From Turnera subulata (taxonomy: Eukaryota > Streptophyta > Magnoliopsida > Malpighiales > Passifloraceae), in NCBI GenBank assembly GCA_028386065.3, contig JAKUCV010007499.1:20165-84164 (forward strand): DNA of 64,000 nt. The letters are read 5' to 3'. A program made the translations under genes and the position numbers. Of this stretch, positions 36,149 through 46,358 are shown piece by piece; positions within the stretch are counted from its first letter, which is position 1; every line of letters starts with the position of its first letter. A model generated the notes under the pieces. That model made no database searches. It had not been told where the DNA came from and saw only the letters and a list, made by a program, of their open reading frames with translations.

Positions 36149-38572
36149 TTATGGTTTTCTTCTTTCTCGTCTCGGTCTACTAGTGGCAATTGACTCGAAC
36201 TGCTGCGTAGGTTCTTGGGCCGGAACCTCTTCTTCATCTGACTCTTCCTCTGTCAATGGAGAGTCACCATTTGTGCTCTTAGCTGGGATCACCATAGTAG
36301 GCTCAAACTCTACCTGCTTTGATACGCACTCTACCTGCTGTGAAGTACCACCAGCTTCTTCTGGATTTACCTTAGTCAACAAGGCAGATTCATCAAAGGT
36401 AACATCCCTGCTGATAATAGTCTTCTTTGCCTCTAGACACCAAAGACGGTATCCCTTCATTCCAACATTTAGACCCATAAACAGAGCCTTCTTTGCCCGT
36501 GGATCCAACTTTGATTCATTCACATGATAGTATGCGATAGAACCAAACACATGCAAAGAATCATAATCCGTAGCAAGTTTCCCAGACCAAACTTCCAAAG
36601 GGGTCTTGCCATTTGAAGCAGATGATGGCAACCGATTAACAAGATGTTGAGCATATGTCACAGCCTCAGCCCAAAAATTTCTGCCTAGCCCAGTATTAGA
36701 CAACATACAACGAACTTTCTCCACCAATGTCTTGTTCATACGCTCTGATACCCCATTTTGCTGTGGTGTTTTCCTAACTGTGAAGTGCCGAACAATGCCA
36801 CAATCTTGGCATACCTTTAGGAAAGGATCACTCGTATATTCTCCACCATTGTCTGTTCGGAGAACTTTAATCTTCCTCCCTGTCTGGTTTTCAACTTGAG
36901 CTTTCCACTTAAGGAAAATTCCAAGCACCTCATCCATCTTCTTCATCGTAAACACCCACACTCTTCTGGAAAAATCATCAACAAAGGTGACAAAATAGTG
37001 CCTACCTCCAAGAGATGGAGTCTTGGAAGGTCCCCACACATCCGAATGCACATAGTCCAAAATCCCCTTGGTATTATGGATAGCAGTGCCAAACTTCACT
37101 CTTCGTTGCTTTCCCAAAACACAATGCTCACAAAACTCCAATTTGCAAGTCTTTGTACCTTTCAACAATCCCTGCTTTGCAAGAATCTGCAAGGATTTTT
37201 CACCAGCATGTCCCAAATGCATATGCCACAGCTTTGTTGCCTCTGCATCCTTCTTGCTTCCAGAAGTTGCTGTTGCTACTGCCCCAATCACTATACTACC
37301 TTCGTAGTAATACAGATTGTTCTTCCTCACTCCTTTTAACATCACCAAAGCTCCTGACGTTGCTTTAAGAATTCCATCTCTGATAGTGATGACTAGGCCT
37401 TTTGATTCTAAAGCCCCCAAAGAGATGAGATTCTTCTTCAACTCTGGAACATATCGAACATCTCTCAAAATTCTGGTGGATCCATCATGATTCCTCAGCT
37501 TGATTGAACCTATCCCGGCTGTTTTACATGGATTGTCATTGCCCATATAAACAACCCCACCCTTGAGCTCTTCAAACTCAAAAAACCATTCCCGGATGGG
37601 ACACATATGGTAGGTGCAACCTGAATCCAAAATCCACTCATCTGCTTGTGATGTTGAGTGTGACCCAACCAAAGAGACTTCTGACTCCGCATCACTCTTG
37701 CATTCTGCAACATTAGCATCTTCTGGAGTCTTTCCTTTCTTCTTCAACTTCGGACAGTCTTTCTTCCAATGCCCTTTCTCATGACAAAAGGCACATTCTT
37801 CTTTGGCAACTCTGCTTTTGGACTTGGATCTTCCTCTTCTCCCCTTCGTCTGGCTTTGCTGTCGTCCTCTAGCCACTAAAGCTTCATCTGCTGCAGTTGC
37901 TTTGCTCTTCATCTTATCCTGCTTTCTCATCTCATGACTGTACAAAGCCGAACATACAGCCTCTAAGGACACATTCTGCTTCCCATGAAGTAATGTTGTC
38001 TCCAAGTGCTCGAACTCATCGGGAAGAGATGATAACAGCATCAAAGCCAAGTCTTCATCTTCAAATACAACATCCAAATTGAACAAGTCTGCTACTAACT
38101 TCTTGAACAAGGTGATGTGCTCATTCATGGTAGCACCTGATCGAAACTCGAACCGGAACAATCTCTTCTTCATCACAAGCTTGTTTTGACCACTCTTTTT
38201 CAAGAATGTGTCTTCCAATGCTTTCCACAATTTCTATGCTGAAACTTCATTTTTTAAAGCATACTTCTACTCCCTGGACAAGCACGATCGAATTGTTCCG
38301 CATGCCAACTTGTTTACGTCGGCCCACTCCTTGTCACTGACATCTTCTGGTTTCTCTTCTTCTATTGCACCATCAAGGCCTTGCTGGAATAGTGAATCGA
38401 GGACCTCACACTGCCACATGCCGAAATGGTCGGTGCCATCAAATATCTCCACAGCAAGCTTCATACTGGACACTGAAGTCCTAGACCATCTGGTTGTGGA
38501 GGCCGATATGGAAGACAATTCTCCAGACTGCTTACTTGATGTAGCCCTTTCTTCCGCCATTACAAAATTCAA
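36149..38572 (-). pseudogene. copia-2 gag, protease and integrase, mostly one long open frame
   Basis: Gag starts MAEERATSSKQSGELSS at 38572 and runs to a stop near 38267. After a second stop a 693-codon frame (38230-36149) continues: KLVMKKRLFRFEF, LLSSLPDEFEHL, zinc knuckle CAFCHEKGHWKKDC, protease WILDSGCTYHMC, integrase zinc domain (LWHMHLGHAGEK...CEHCVLGKQ), YVHSDVWGPS, YFVTFVDDFSR, VLRTDNGGEY and SERMNKTLVEKV, then the acidic linker (TEEESDEEEVP) before RT. Apart from the two gag stops the integrase core is intact. Confidence 0.9.
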
Positions 38573-38631
38573 AGGTTAGTATTCAATATTTCAAATTTCC
38601 CAAAGGACGAACCTTCGGCTCCGCTACCACT

Positions 38632-39239
38632 TGTTGGGATCACCATGGTCTGCTCAAACTCTACCTTCTTTTGAATCCCACATCGTGGAGTTTGAGCTTG
38701 GGGGGGGGGGGGGGGGGGGGGGTTTGTTTTGCTATAAATAGAACCTCCCCTTGCCTTAGTAAATCATCCCAAAATTAGAGTATAATTGTATCCTAACAAT
38801 TATACTAAATACTCTTCTTCTTTTAGTAAAAAGAGCTGGCCCTTTTCTAGTGGTGCTCCGGAGACGTAGGCAAAATTAGCCGAACTCCGTTATCAATTTT
38901 TGAGTGTGTTCTTCTTTTATTATTCCGCCTTTTAATTTCCGCATTTGTTTATTTTGCTTAGTGTTCAACATTGGCCGGCTAAGCTGCCTTATTTAATTTG
39001 TTGGCCGGCTAAGCCGCCTTTGTCGGGTATAGGTTGTGAATTATAACACTGTGCAAGTAAATCCTGTCTAGGAGACTGGGTTTTAAATGAACCACTGTTC
39101 CTCCAGTCTTTCCTGGGGATTTATCTTAGAATGATAATTCTGTCTAAGGAGATAGGCTAGGCCATCTTTCATGGGAATTATCGAATCAGTTCAATTCACT
39201 AGTTGTTTATAGTGGGAAATTACCCGAGTTTTCCCAACA
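38632..39239 (-). repeat. 5' LTR of copia-2 with G-run and hairpin, apparently composite
   Basis: Ends TGTTGGGAT and TTTTCCCAACA. It contains an inverted repeat (GCTCAAACTCTAC and GTGGAGTTTGAGC, about 38650-38697), then a run of about 22 G (38701-38722), then + strand promoter-like CTATAAATAGAACC (38733). Its last 200 bases (39030-39210) match, in + orientation, the leader of the + strand copia-3 (55450-55620), for example CCTGTCTAGGAGACTGGGTT. The + strand promoter and leader are antisense to copia-2 coding, so this block may be a patchwork. Confidence 0.6.
38701..38722 (+). repeat. Homopolymer G run
   Basis: About 22 consecutive G inside the LTR-like block. It could form a G-quadruplex, or its length may be an assembly artefact. 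Confidence 0.9.
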
Positions 39240-40076
39240 CTTGTGTCCTCAACCCACTGCTGAACTTTATTGTATGGGCTTAGTATTTGAGTATAATCCT
39301 GATCATCCAGAAGCTTAATCCAGAAAGAAAAGAAAAACTTAGTGGACGATCACGCTATGCGTCTATCAATTTTAATTTATAACCATTTTGAATATAGTTT
39401 GTAAGAACTAATAAAAAATCAGAACAACATAGACATCGTCCTGTATTAATTCTAGATTAAATTGCAAAAATATATGGCAGAAGTATGTAGATATACCAAG
39501 CAAAGAATCTCTAGCAGATCTTTCATGGTAGAAATTTCAGCCGATATTGGTCACAAACGAAAGCTGTGGCCTAATCAACTTCATTCTACATGCAAGCGCT
39601 CCTACATGTTGGAAATGTTACCCATATCCACATACCTGCAGATGCATTACTGTACAGACAAGGCTCAGCTCTGCTATGGATGGTTGATTGCCACCCAGTA
39701 AGAAACGTGCACTCCCCTCGAGCAAAACAGCCTCTCCTTCGAAGAGGGATGAAAGAATAAGTTTCTCAGCATCGACAGCTGCTTGTGGATTGGGAGGCAC
39801 GCCAAGAAGAGATCCCAATGTTCTTTTCAGAACACATTTAGCTGAGAAAAGGCATCAACATGAAAAACTAAGCGCAGAAGAAGTTTAGACTGATGTTTGT
39901 GCAAAAGAGCGAAAAGGAAGCAAACAATGGAGACGCAACTTGCAAAAGACATGAATGCATGTGGTTTATCAGCCAAAACAATGAGAGATCATTGTTGATT
40001 ACTGCACGAAGATGAAAATAGAACTGTTGCAAGGCCCAACAAGAGGCCTTTAATTTGTTTTATACGAGAAGAGTAA

Positions 40077-40591
40077 TGAAGAAAGCAGAACAGCCAAAGA
40101 ATAATAATAGTTCTGCAGGATTTAACCAATTAATAAATCACTTAAATATGAAGAGAAAAATGCATCATTTGATTGATCACAACACTCAATTTTCTGGAGA
40201 AGAAGTGATTTTCTCTTAAACAATGCATTACAGCAGCAGTGATTTTATAGACACAATTTGTGTTCATGGCAATGAACACATTGACAGAACACTAGCCACA
40301 GAAAACTCTGCATTATAAAGACTCATGAAAGCTCTAGACTCCTTACAACTACAAGACTCCAACTTACTAGTAGACAAACACAAATTACAATTGTGAGACT
40401 CCAATTTGCTAATGGACACATACAAAAACAATCATACACACTCCAGACTTCTTCTCCTCTTGCACCTACCAGCTTCAACAATTACAACATGTGACTGACT
40501 TCTTATTTTCATACACAACAAACTCAGCACCAATATTTTATCAAACAGTTGGACTCCATAAATACTCAAGACAAGATGATCAATTTCAACA
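40077..40591 (-). repeat. 3' LTR of element A
   Basis: Direct repeat of 41434-41952 with few differences; TG...CA ends on the - strand. Confidence 0.9.
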
Positions 40592-41369
40592 CTCCTCCTT
40601 GATCGGATTGTCTTGCACTTTTAGCTGTACATTAATGAACATACTTGAAAGCTCTTCATCCCTTCTTTTCCTTTTCTTTCTCTTTGCAGAATATTTTCTC
40701 TTGTCTTGCTTGGCAGTTAAAACATCAAACAAGTCATAAAACACCAGTGATTCATCTTCAATGAGATTGTCAACCTTTTTCCACCCCTTGATTTTTCTGG
40801 TTTTTTCCTCTATTCTTCTCCATAGTTTCATGTTCCACAAACTCATCATCACAATAACTAAGCTTCACAATCTTCTCTATTGTAGGCATTCCTATACTTG
40901 AACTAACATTGTTGAAGAACTCTTTGAACTCCAAACAGAAATTTTCACAATTAACATGTCCAATATTATCACTTTTCACAGCAATTTCATGACTAAAATC
41001 AGTGTGACTCTCATCAAACAAAACCACTTCATCAATTAACGCAGATTCATCCAAACATTCATCGTTGTTAGCAAGTTCATAATTCTTATCAATCAAACCT
41101 TCACTTTTGTTATTTGTAACCAAATCAAAGCCATTTGTTACCTCTATATTTGAATCTTCATCCTCTGCTTCCTCATTTTCATTATTCCCAAGCTCATCAC
41201 TTTCAAGAAATAGAATCACTTGATTTATGATAAACGATTTTCTGTACGGCAAATCCAAGCCGAACTCTTCTTCCAGCTTCTGGCACAGTATCTTTGTTGT
41301 CATTGTGTCAAGATCAGAACATTAAAGAACCTCCCTTAACCTTGCAATGATCTCCCAATCAGAAACCAT
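40586..41369 (-). pseudogene. DEK C-terminal-domain protein ORF in element A, with a stop
   Basis: Starts MVSDWEIIARLREVL at 41369, then an in-frame TAA (41324-41322) replaces the Gln seen in the other copies. The frame resumes SDLDTMTTKILCQKLEEEF and GLDLPYRKSFIINQVILFLE. This matches the DEK C-terminal winged-helix-like domain (pattern LRxxLxxxDLxTxT...LExxFxxDLxxRKxFI), known in DEK and in plant SWIB-type chromatin proteins. An acidic region follows (NNENEEAEDEDSN, ANNDECLDES). After a frame change near 40800 comes a basic tail (SAKRKKRKRRDEEL), a likely nuclear signal. No retroviral domain. Probably a captured host gene piece; the stop means no full protein from this copy. Confidence 0.75.
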
Positions 41370-41433
41370 CTTCTTGGTCTCTAACAAATCAAAAGGACAG
41401 AACCTGTAAAGAAAGAACCGCTCCGCTACCAAT

Positions 41434-41952
41434 TGAAGAAAGCAGAACAGCCAAAGAATACTAATAGTTCTGCAGGATTTAACCAATTAATAAAGCACTT
41501 AAATATAAAGAGAACAATTCATCATTTGATTGATCGTAACACTCAATTTTCTGGAGAAAAAGTGATTTTATTCACTCTTAAACAATGCATTACAGCAGCA
41601 GTGATTTTATAGACACAGTTTGTGTTCATGGTAATGAACACATTGACAGAACACTAGCCACAAAGAACTTTGCATTATCAAAGACTCATCAAAGCTCTAG
41701 ACTCCTTACAACTACAAGACTCTAACTTACTAGTAGACAAACACAAATTACAATTATAAGACTCCAACTTGCTAATGGACACATACAAAAACAATCATAC
41801 ACACTCCAGACTTCTTCTCCTCTTGCACCTACCAGCTTCAACAATTACAACATGTGACTGACTTCTTATTTTCATACACAACAAACTCACACAAATATTT
41901 TATCAAACAATTGAACTCCATACATACTCAGGACAAGCTGATAATTTCAACA
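41434..41952 (-). repeat. 5' LTR of element A
   Basis: Direct repeat of 40077-40591; adjoins the primer-site motif. TTTATAATGC on the - strand is a possible TATA box in the matching part of the left LTR. Confidence 0.9.
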
Positions 41953-42876
41953 AGTATCCCCCTGATAATCTCCGTGACTTTTATAAGTAAGAGGTTATGT
42001 TAAAGATATTAGTGGAAGCAAGGTCACCAATATAAGTTGCTGCACTGCCAAATGAGTATGATAAATTTTAACACTTTGCAACCTTTCTATAGAACCTTAA
42101 CTGTGCCTCAAAATGCACAACGGAAAGTCCACCACGTATCGTTTTCCATTAATTAGTGTTCAACCAACTAAAGTAGAGAGATTTATTTTGGTTTATTAAA
42201 ATCTATATTTTTCAAGGTACAAGAATAGAATGAAAACATGAAGAAACCTGAGAATAAGAATTCCATCCATTTTTTTTTTTAAAAAAATAGACATTTACAT
42301 GGGAGGTCTCAAATCATGTTTAGCTACCTACACCATGGTACAAATTTGTTAGATGCCAGTCCAACACAGAGTGAATCTGAGCTCTCTTGGAAGGATCGGC
42401 TGGATACCTTCAAAGTGTGTGAACCAAAAAGATGTTGAGGTACGAGTAGCAGCAGAGATTGGAGAAGAAAAAATGGTAAAAGTACATTAAATAATTCGTT
42501 GTATATGCCAACATTCCTGCCATTGTCACGTATACTTGACTGACGATTATCAGAATGCAGGTTTTGACTGTGGTCATGCCTAATCTACATATTCATCTAA
42601 TATCAATCAATTTCAGAGCACAAGAAGAATGACTAAACTATCATTATACATCGTATCCAGTATGCATCCAGAAATAATTAAGTCAGCTTAGGTGTTATAA
42701 AATATGTAAGATCCAGCAATATGTTACATAGAGTTCGTGGTGGCAACTGGATGTTCCTTGCCTTTTGTCTTCTTGCATATAATTTAAGCATTTACACCAT
42801 CCTATTTCATATTCTACCCAAATAACTACCACTTTCATGCAGAAGAATTCAAGTCCAGCATATGCAACTATGCTTA

Positions 42877-44026
42877 TGGATCTGGAAGCTTAAGCTCGCC
42901 ATGGTTATTTCGGTTTGCCTGTGTCGACTGCTTGTCCTAGCTGGGGTTGGGGGGAAGGGGGTGGGGGTTCGGGTCTGAATCTATGGACAATATTTTACGG
43001 CGTTATGTTAAGGCTTGAGCGGTTTAGGAGTGTGTGGTCCCTGGTGGACTGCTGAAGTTTGGACTTTCTAGTCTGGTTTGGCATCATGCTCATGCCACTG
43101 GTCGTGTTCCTTCTTGGTGGTCTTCTTTATTTATTGTAGTGTGCTGGAGGTTGTAGTGTGCCCGGAACTGCCTTAATTTTGATGGCATTGACATGCCTCC
43201 ATGGTCCATTGCAGGGCAAGCATTAGCTCTTATTAAAGAGTATGTGGATGCTTTTACTCTTCATGCTCCGAATGGTGGGGGTGCTTCTAGTACTGCTCGG
43301 TGGGTTGTTTGGTCTCGTCTGCCTTCTGATTGGATGAAGTTGAATGTGGATGGGAGCTCGCCGACAAGTGCTAGTGGTCTTGTTCGAAATCACCTTGGTG
43401 TCTGGGTTCTAGGTTTTACTACACTACTTGGTGAATCTATGGACCATATTTTATGGTGTTGTGTTAAGGCTCGAGCGATTTGGGAGTCTGTGGTCCCTGG
43501 TCGACTGCCAATGGACTTCTGGAGTTTGGACTTTCTGGTCTGGTTTGATTGTCATGCTCATGCCATTGGTTGTGTTCCTTCTTTGTGGTATTCTTTATTT
43601 ATTCAAGTGTGCTAGAGGTTGTGGTGTGCCCGGAACCGCTTTATTTTTTATGGCATTGACATGCCTCTGCAATCCATTACGGGGCAAGCTTTAGCTCTTA
43701 CTAAAGAGTATGTGGATGCTTTTACTCTTCATGCTTCGGTTGGTGGGGGTGCTTCTGGTGCTGCTCGTGCTCGGTGGATTGTTTGGTCTCGTCCGCCTTC
43801 TGGTTTGATGAGGTTGAATGTGGATGGGAGCTCTGCGACAGGTCGCGTCGGGGCTGATGGTCTTGATCACCTTGGTGCTTGGTTTCTAGGTTTTACTGCA
43901 CTACTTGGTGCCTCAGGTAGTCTGGCTGCGGAATTATTTGTCATTCAGCAAGGTCTGTTTCTTACCTGGGATCATGGCATTCGTTTGCTTTTGGTGGAAA
44001 GTGATTCAGTTTTGGCTGTTCATTTC
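42877..44026 (+). pseudogene. LINE RNase H region with tandem internal duplications
   Basis: Three head-to-tail partial units of about 450 bases. Unit starts are seen at GAATCTATGGAC (about 42978 and 43434) and at GGGCAAGC.TTAGCTCTTA (43211 and 43683). Translations carry WSRLPSDWMKLNVDGSSP, WSRPPSGLMRLNVDGSS and, in the last unit, GSLAAELFVIQQGLFLTWDH plus LLLVESDSVLAVHF. The RNase H core (xLNVDGSS, AEL, VESDS) is that of the C-terminal RVT_3 domain of plant LINEs. Stops separate the units. No endonuclease or RT is present. The last unit continues beyond LTR element B at 46278. This block replaces exons 1-4 of the adjacent GST. Confidence 0.75.
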
Positions 44027-44717
44027 TGTTGATTGTATGATCAAGCTGCTGGAAAATTGGAGTGACAACAAACTTTTGGCGCCATCACTTGTAGTTTCTA
44101 GAACTATTTGAATATGAAAGTGGTTTGTTTACATTATTGTATTGTTAGTTTAATATGTTATATGATCATTCTTGGGAGGCTTCATGTTCAGCAAACTAAG
44201 AAGATCAGCTTAGTGGATTATGGGTCTCCTGCTACACTTGTTGTATGGGTTAGGGGTCTGCTGCACTTGTTGTATGGGTTAGGGGTCTGCTGCAGCAAGT
44301 TGCCACCCTTTGGCTTATAAATATGTAGCTTTGTAATCAGGTTTAATTAAGTGAAATGCAATAACCAACGTTTTATTTTCACTTCATTGTTACTCTGAGA
44401 TGTTCAGAGTGTTTAAAAAACAAAAGATTGTGAGAGGTTTGTGTCAAAATTAATGAAACAGTAACCTTCAAAGTCAGCTTGCTGTTTCTGCAGATTTCTA
44501 GAAATTTTCCAGATTTTCAAAACATCAATGTCTAAATGACAACATTGATGTTCTTGAGTTCTGCCAAAATAGTTTGAAATTCTAGATTTTCAAAACATTG
44601 ATGTTCTAAATGACAACATCGATGTTCTCATGTGCTTTGGCTTTAAATTCTAGATTTTCAGAAAAAAACCAACAAAGATTTGTTTCTGGGTTACACCAGG
44701 GAGATTTAAAACCAACA
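44027..44717 (+). repeat. 5' LTR of element B
   Basis: Direct repeat of 45618-46273; about 35 bases longer, mainly because TTGTATGGGTTAGGGGTCTG is tandemly doubled at 44238-44300. The second half contains repeated near-palindromes of the ACATCGATGT type. Confidence 0.9.
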
Positions 44718-44780
44718 ATTGGTAGCGGAGCAGGTTCTTTCTTTACGGGTCCTGTCTTTGATTTGTTGGAAACCAAGAAG

Positions 44781-45521
44781 ATGGTTTCTGATTGGGAGAT
44801 CATTGAAAGATTGAGGGAGGTTCTTCAATGTTCTGACCTCGATACAGTGACGACAAACATGTTGTGCCAGAAGCTAGAAGAAGAGTTCGACTTGGATTTG
44901 TCGGACAGAAAATTGTTTATCAAAAATCAAGTGATTCTGTTCTTTAAAAGTGACGAGCTTGGGAACAATGAAAATGAAGAAATTGAGGAGGGAGATTGCT
45001 GTGACGATCTTGTGGAAGATGCTAAATCAAAGTAACAAATGGCTCTAATTTTGTTGCAGATGATGAAACTGAAGAGCTTATTGGTAAGAGTTTTGAAACC
45101 AATGAATGTTTGGATGAATTTGATTTAACTGATGAAGTGATTTCGTTTGATGAGAATCTCATTGATTTTAATCATGAAATTGTTGTGAAAAAGTGAAGCT
45201 GTTGAATTTGTTAATTGTGAAAGCATGTGTTTGGAGTTCAAAGAGTTCTCTAATTGCAAATCAATTAAGGTTGAGAATGAAAATGATTGCTCAGGTATAG
45301 AACTACCCGTAGCAATTGATGCTGTTGAGATTGATTGTGATGATAATGAGCTTGTTAAGTATGGAATTCTGAAAGTGATAGGAAATGGAAGAAACCAGAA
45401 AATTGAAGTGAGAAAAAAAGTTGACATATATAGTGAGGAGAAGTCATTGGAGTTTTATAAGTTGTTTGATGCCAAGAAAAAAGATGTTCTGCAAAGAAGA
45501 GGAAAAAAAAAAGGAGGATGA
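44781..45521 (+). pseudogene. DEK C-terminal-domain protein ORF in element B, frameshifted after the domain
   Basis: ATG 44781. The complete domain reads MVSDWEIIERLREVLQCSDL then DTVTTNMLCQKLEEEFDLDL and SDRKLFIKNQVILFF, about residues 1-57. The acidic stretch GNNENEEIEEGD follows and a stop at 45033-45035 (DAKSK). Compared with element C one base is missing there (AAATCAAAGTAA against AAATCTGAGGTAA), so the frame is lost. In other frames similarity continues: NECLDEF, MCLEFKEFSN, VRKKVDIYSEEKSLEFYKLF and a basic tail. The start context is the same in all three elements (a few bases after a purine-rich leader), so this was once one protein of roughly 240 residues. Possible function: DNA or chromatin binding; inference only. 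Confidence 0.75.
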
Positions 45522-45617
45522 AGAGCTTTTAGATCTGGAAACAGGCTGAAGCTGTTGAAGAGCCTGTTGAAGTTGAAGATGAAGATGAAGTTGAAGAGCA
45601 GCTTGCTCATGGGAGAG

Positions 45618-46273
45618 TGTTGATTGAATGATCAAGCTGCTGGAAAATTGGAGCAACAAACAAACTTTTGTCGCCATCACTTGTAGTTTCTAGAACCATT
45701 TGAATATGCAAGTGGTTTGTTTACATTACAGTATTGTTAGTTTAATATGTTATCTGATCATTCTTGGGAGGCTTCCTGTTCAGTAAACCAAGAAGATCAG
45801 CTTAGTAGATTATGAGTCTCCTGCTGCACTTGTTTTAGGGGTCTGCTGCAGCAAGTTGCCACCCTTTGGCCTATAAATATGTAGCTTTATAATCAGGTTT
45901 AATTAAGTGAAATGCAATAACTAATGTTTTGTTTTCACTTCATTATTGCTCTGAGATGTTTAGAGTGTTTAAAAAACAAAAGATTGTGAGAAGTTTGTGT
46001 GAAAATTAATAAAATAGTAACCTTCAAAGTCAGCTTGGTGCTTCTGAAGATTTCTGGAAATTTTCCAGATTTTCAAAACATTGATGTTCTAAATGACAAC
46101 ATCGATGTTCTTGAGTTCTGCCAAAATAGTTTGAAATTCCAGATTTTCAAAACATCGATGCTCTAAATGACAACATCAATGTTCTCGTGTGCTTTAGCTT
46201 TAAATTCCAGATTTTCAGAAAAAACCAACAAAGATTTATTTCTGGGTTACACCAGGGAGATTTAAAACCAACA
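45618..46273 (+). repeat. 3' LTR of element B
   Basis: Direct repeat of 44027-44717 with scattered differences; ends AAACCAACA before the right target duplication. Confidence 0.9.
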
Positions 46274-46277
46274 ATTC

Positions 46278-46358
46278 ATGCAGAATGGCGTTCATGCTTT
46301 GCATCCTTTAGCTCCATGAAAGCAGTAATCCTTAACCAAAATCTGGAAAAACTAAACA
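46278..46358 (+). pseudogene. Continuation of the LINE RNase H fragment after element B
   Basis: ATGCAGAATGGCGTTCATGC reads on from the RNase H sequence ending at 44026 once the element and one target copy are ignored (VESDSVLAVHF, then MQNGVHALHPL). It ends where the GST segmental duplication resumes at about 46359. Confidence 0.55.

Larger units (their letters stand above)
34402..39239 (-). mobile_element. Ty1/copia LTR retrotransposon (copia-2) inserted in a GST exon
   Basis: Reverse-oriented element flanked by CTGGT (34397-34401) and CTTGT (39240-39244), a 5-bp target duplication with one change. The intact paralogues read CTTGTGTCC at this place. The right LTR is 38632-39239 (608 bases, TGTTGGGAT...TTTTCCCAACA). 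The left LTR is only 34402-34428 (27 bases, TGTTGGAATAG...CTATTCCAACA). A polypurine tract (AAGGTGGAGATT on -) lies beside the left LTR. The site AGTGGTAGCGGAGCC on the - strand, beside the right LTR (38617-38631 on +), is a primer-site-like motif. The coding region has several stops. Confidence 0.88.
40077..41952 (-). mobile_element. Non-autonomous LTR element A carrying a DEK_C-domain ORF
   Basis: Reverse-oriented, 1.88 kb. LTRs 40077-40591 (515) and 41434-41952 (519) start TGTTGAAATT and end CTTTCTTCA on the - strand. Flanks AGTAA (40072-40076) and AGTAT (41953-41957) form a target duplication. The sister duplicated segment at about 50648 shows the uninterrupted site GAGTATCCC. A polypurine tract (AAGGAGGAG on -) is at 40592-40600, and the primer-site-like ATTGGTAGCGGAGCGG on - (41418-41433) abuts the 5' LTR. 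The interior of about 840 bases encodes no gag or pol, only the ORF described separately. It lies in intron 5 of the broken GST. Confidence 0.9.
34258..42876 (-). pseudogene. Theta-GST pseudogene: exons 5-7 only, exon 7 split by copia-2, intron 5 hit by LTR element A
   Basis: Recognisable parts in coding order: exon 5 at 42407-42328 (WYPADPSKRAQIHSVLDWHLTN), exon 6 at 39842-39637 (LLEGSARFLLGGNQPSIAEL), and exon 7 in two pieces, 39313-39240 and 34401-34258, ending VGSKM. Copia-2 (34402-39239) sits inside exon 7 between VQQWVEDT and HFDEVHKLL. LTR element A (40077-41952) sits in intron 5. Exons 1-4 are absent: similarity to the sister copy stops at about 42876 and LINE-derived sequence follows. 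Without the catalytic N-domain this cannot be a GST. Its 5' complement survives in the broken copy at 53005-54453. Confidence 0.9.
44027..46273 (+). mobile_element. Non-autonomous LTR element B carrying a DEK_C-domain ORF
   Basis: 2.25 kb, + strand. LTRs 44027-44717 and 45618-46273, TGTTGATTG...AAACCAACA. The left flank is ATTTC (44022-44026) and the right flank ATTC (46274-46277); the LINE RNase H sequence on both sides joins sensibly across one ATTTC, so this is the target duplication with a lost T. The primer-site-like ATTGGTAGCGGAGC directly follows the 5' LTR (44718-44731), and a purine-rich GGGAGAG (45611-45617) precedes the 3' LTR. TATAAATA at 44316 and 45872 is a likely LTR TATA box. 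The interior of 900 bases has only the DEK_C ORF. Confidence 0.9.

Noticed and set aside
36896..37368. + strand open frames up to 147 codons
   Set aside because: Antisense shadow of the copia-2 integrase and protease coding sequence.
43193..44032. Two + strand open frames as host genes
   Set aside because: They carry LINE RNase H motifs, are tandem copies, and have no start, promoter or intron structure.
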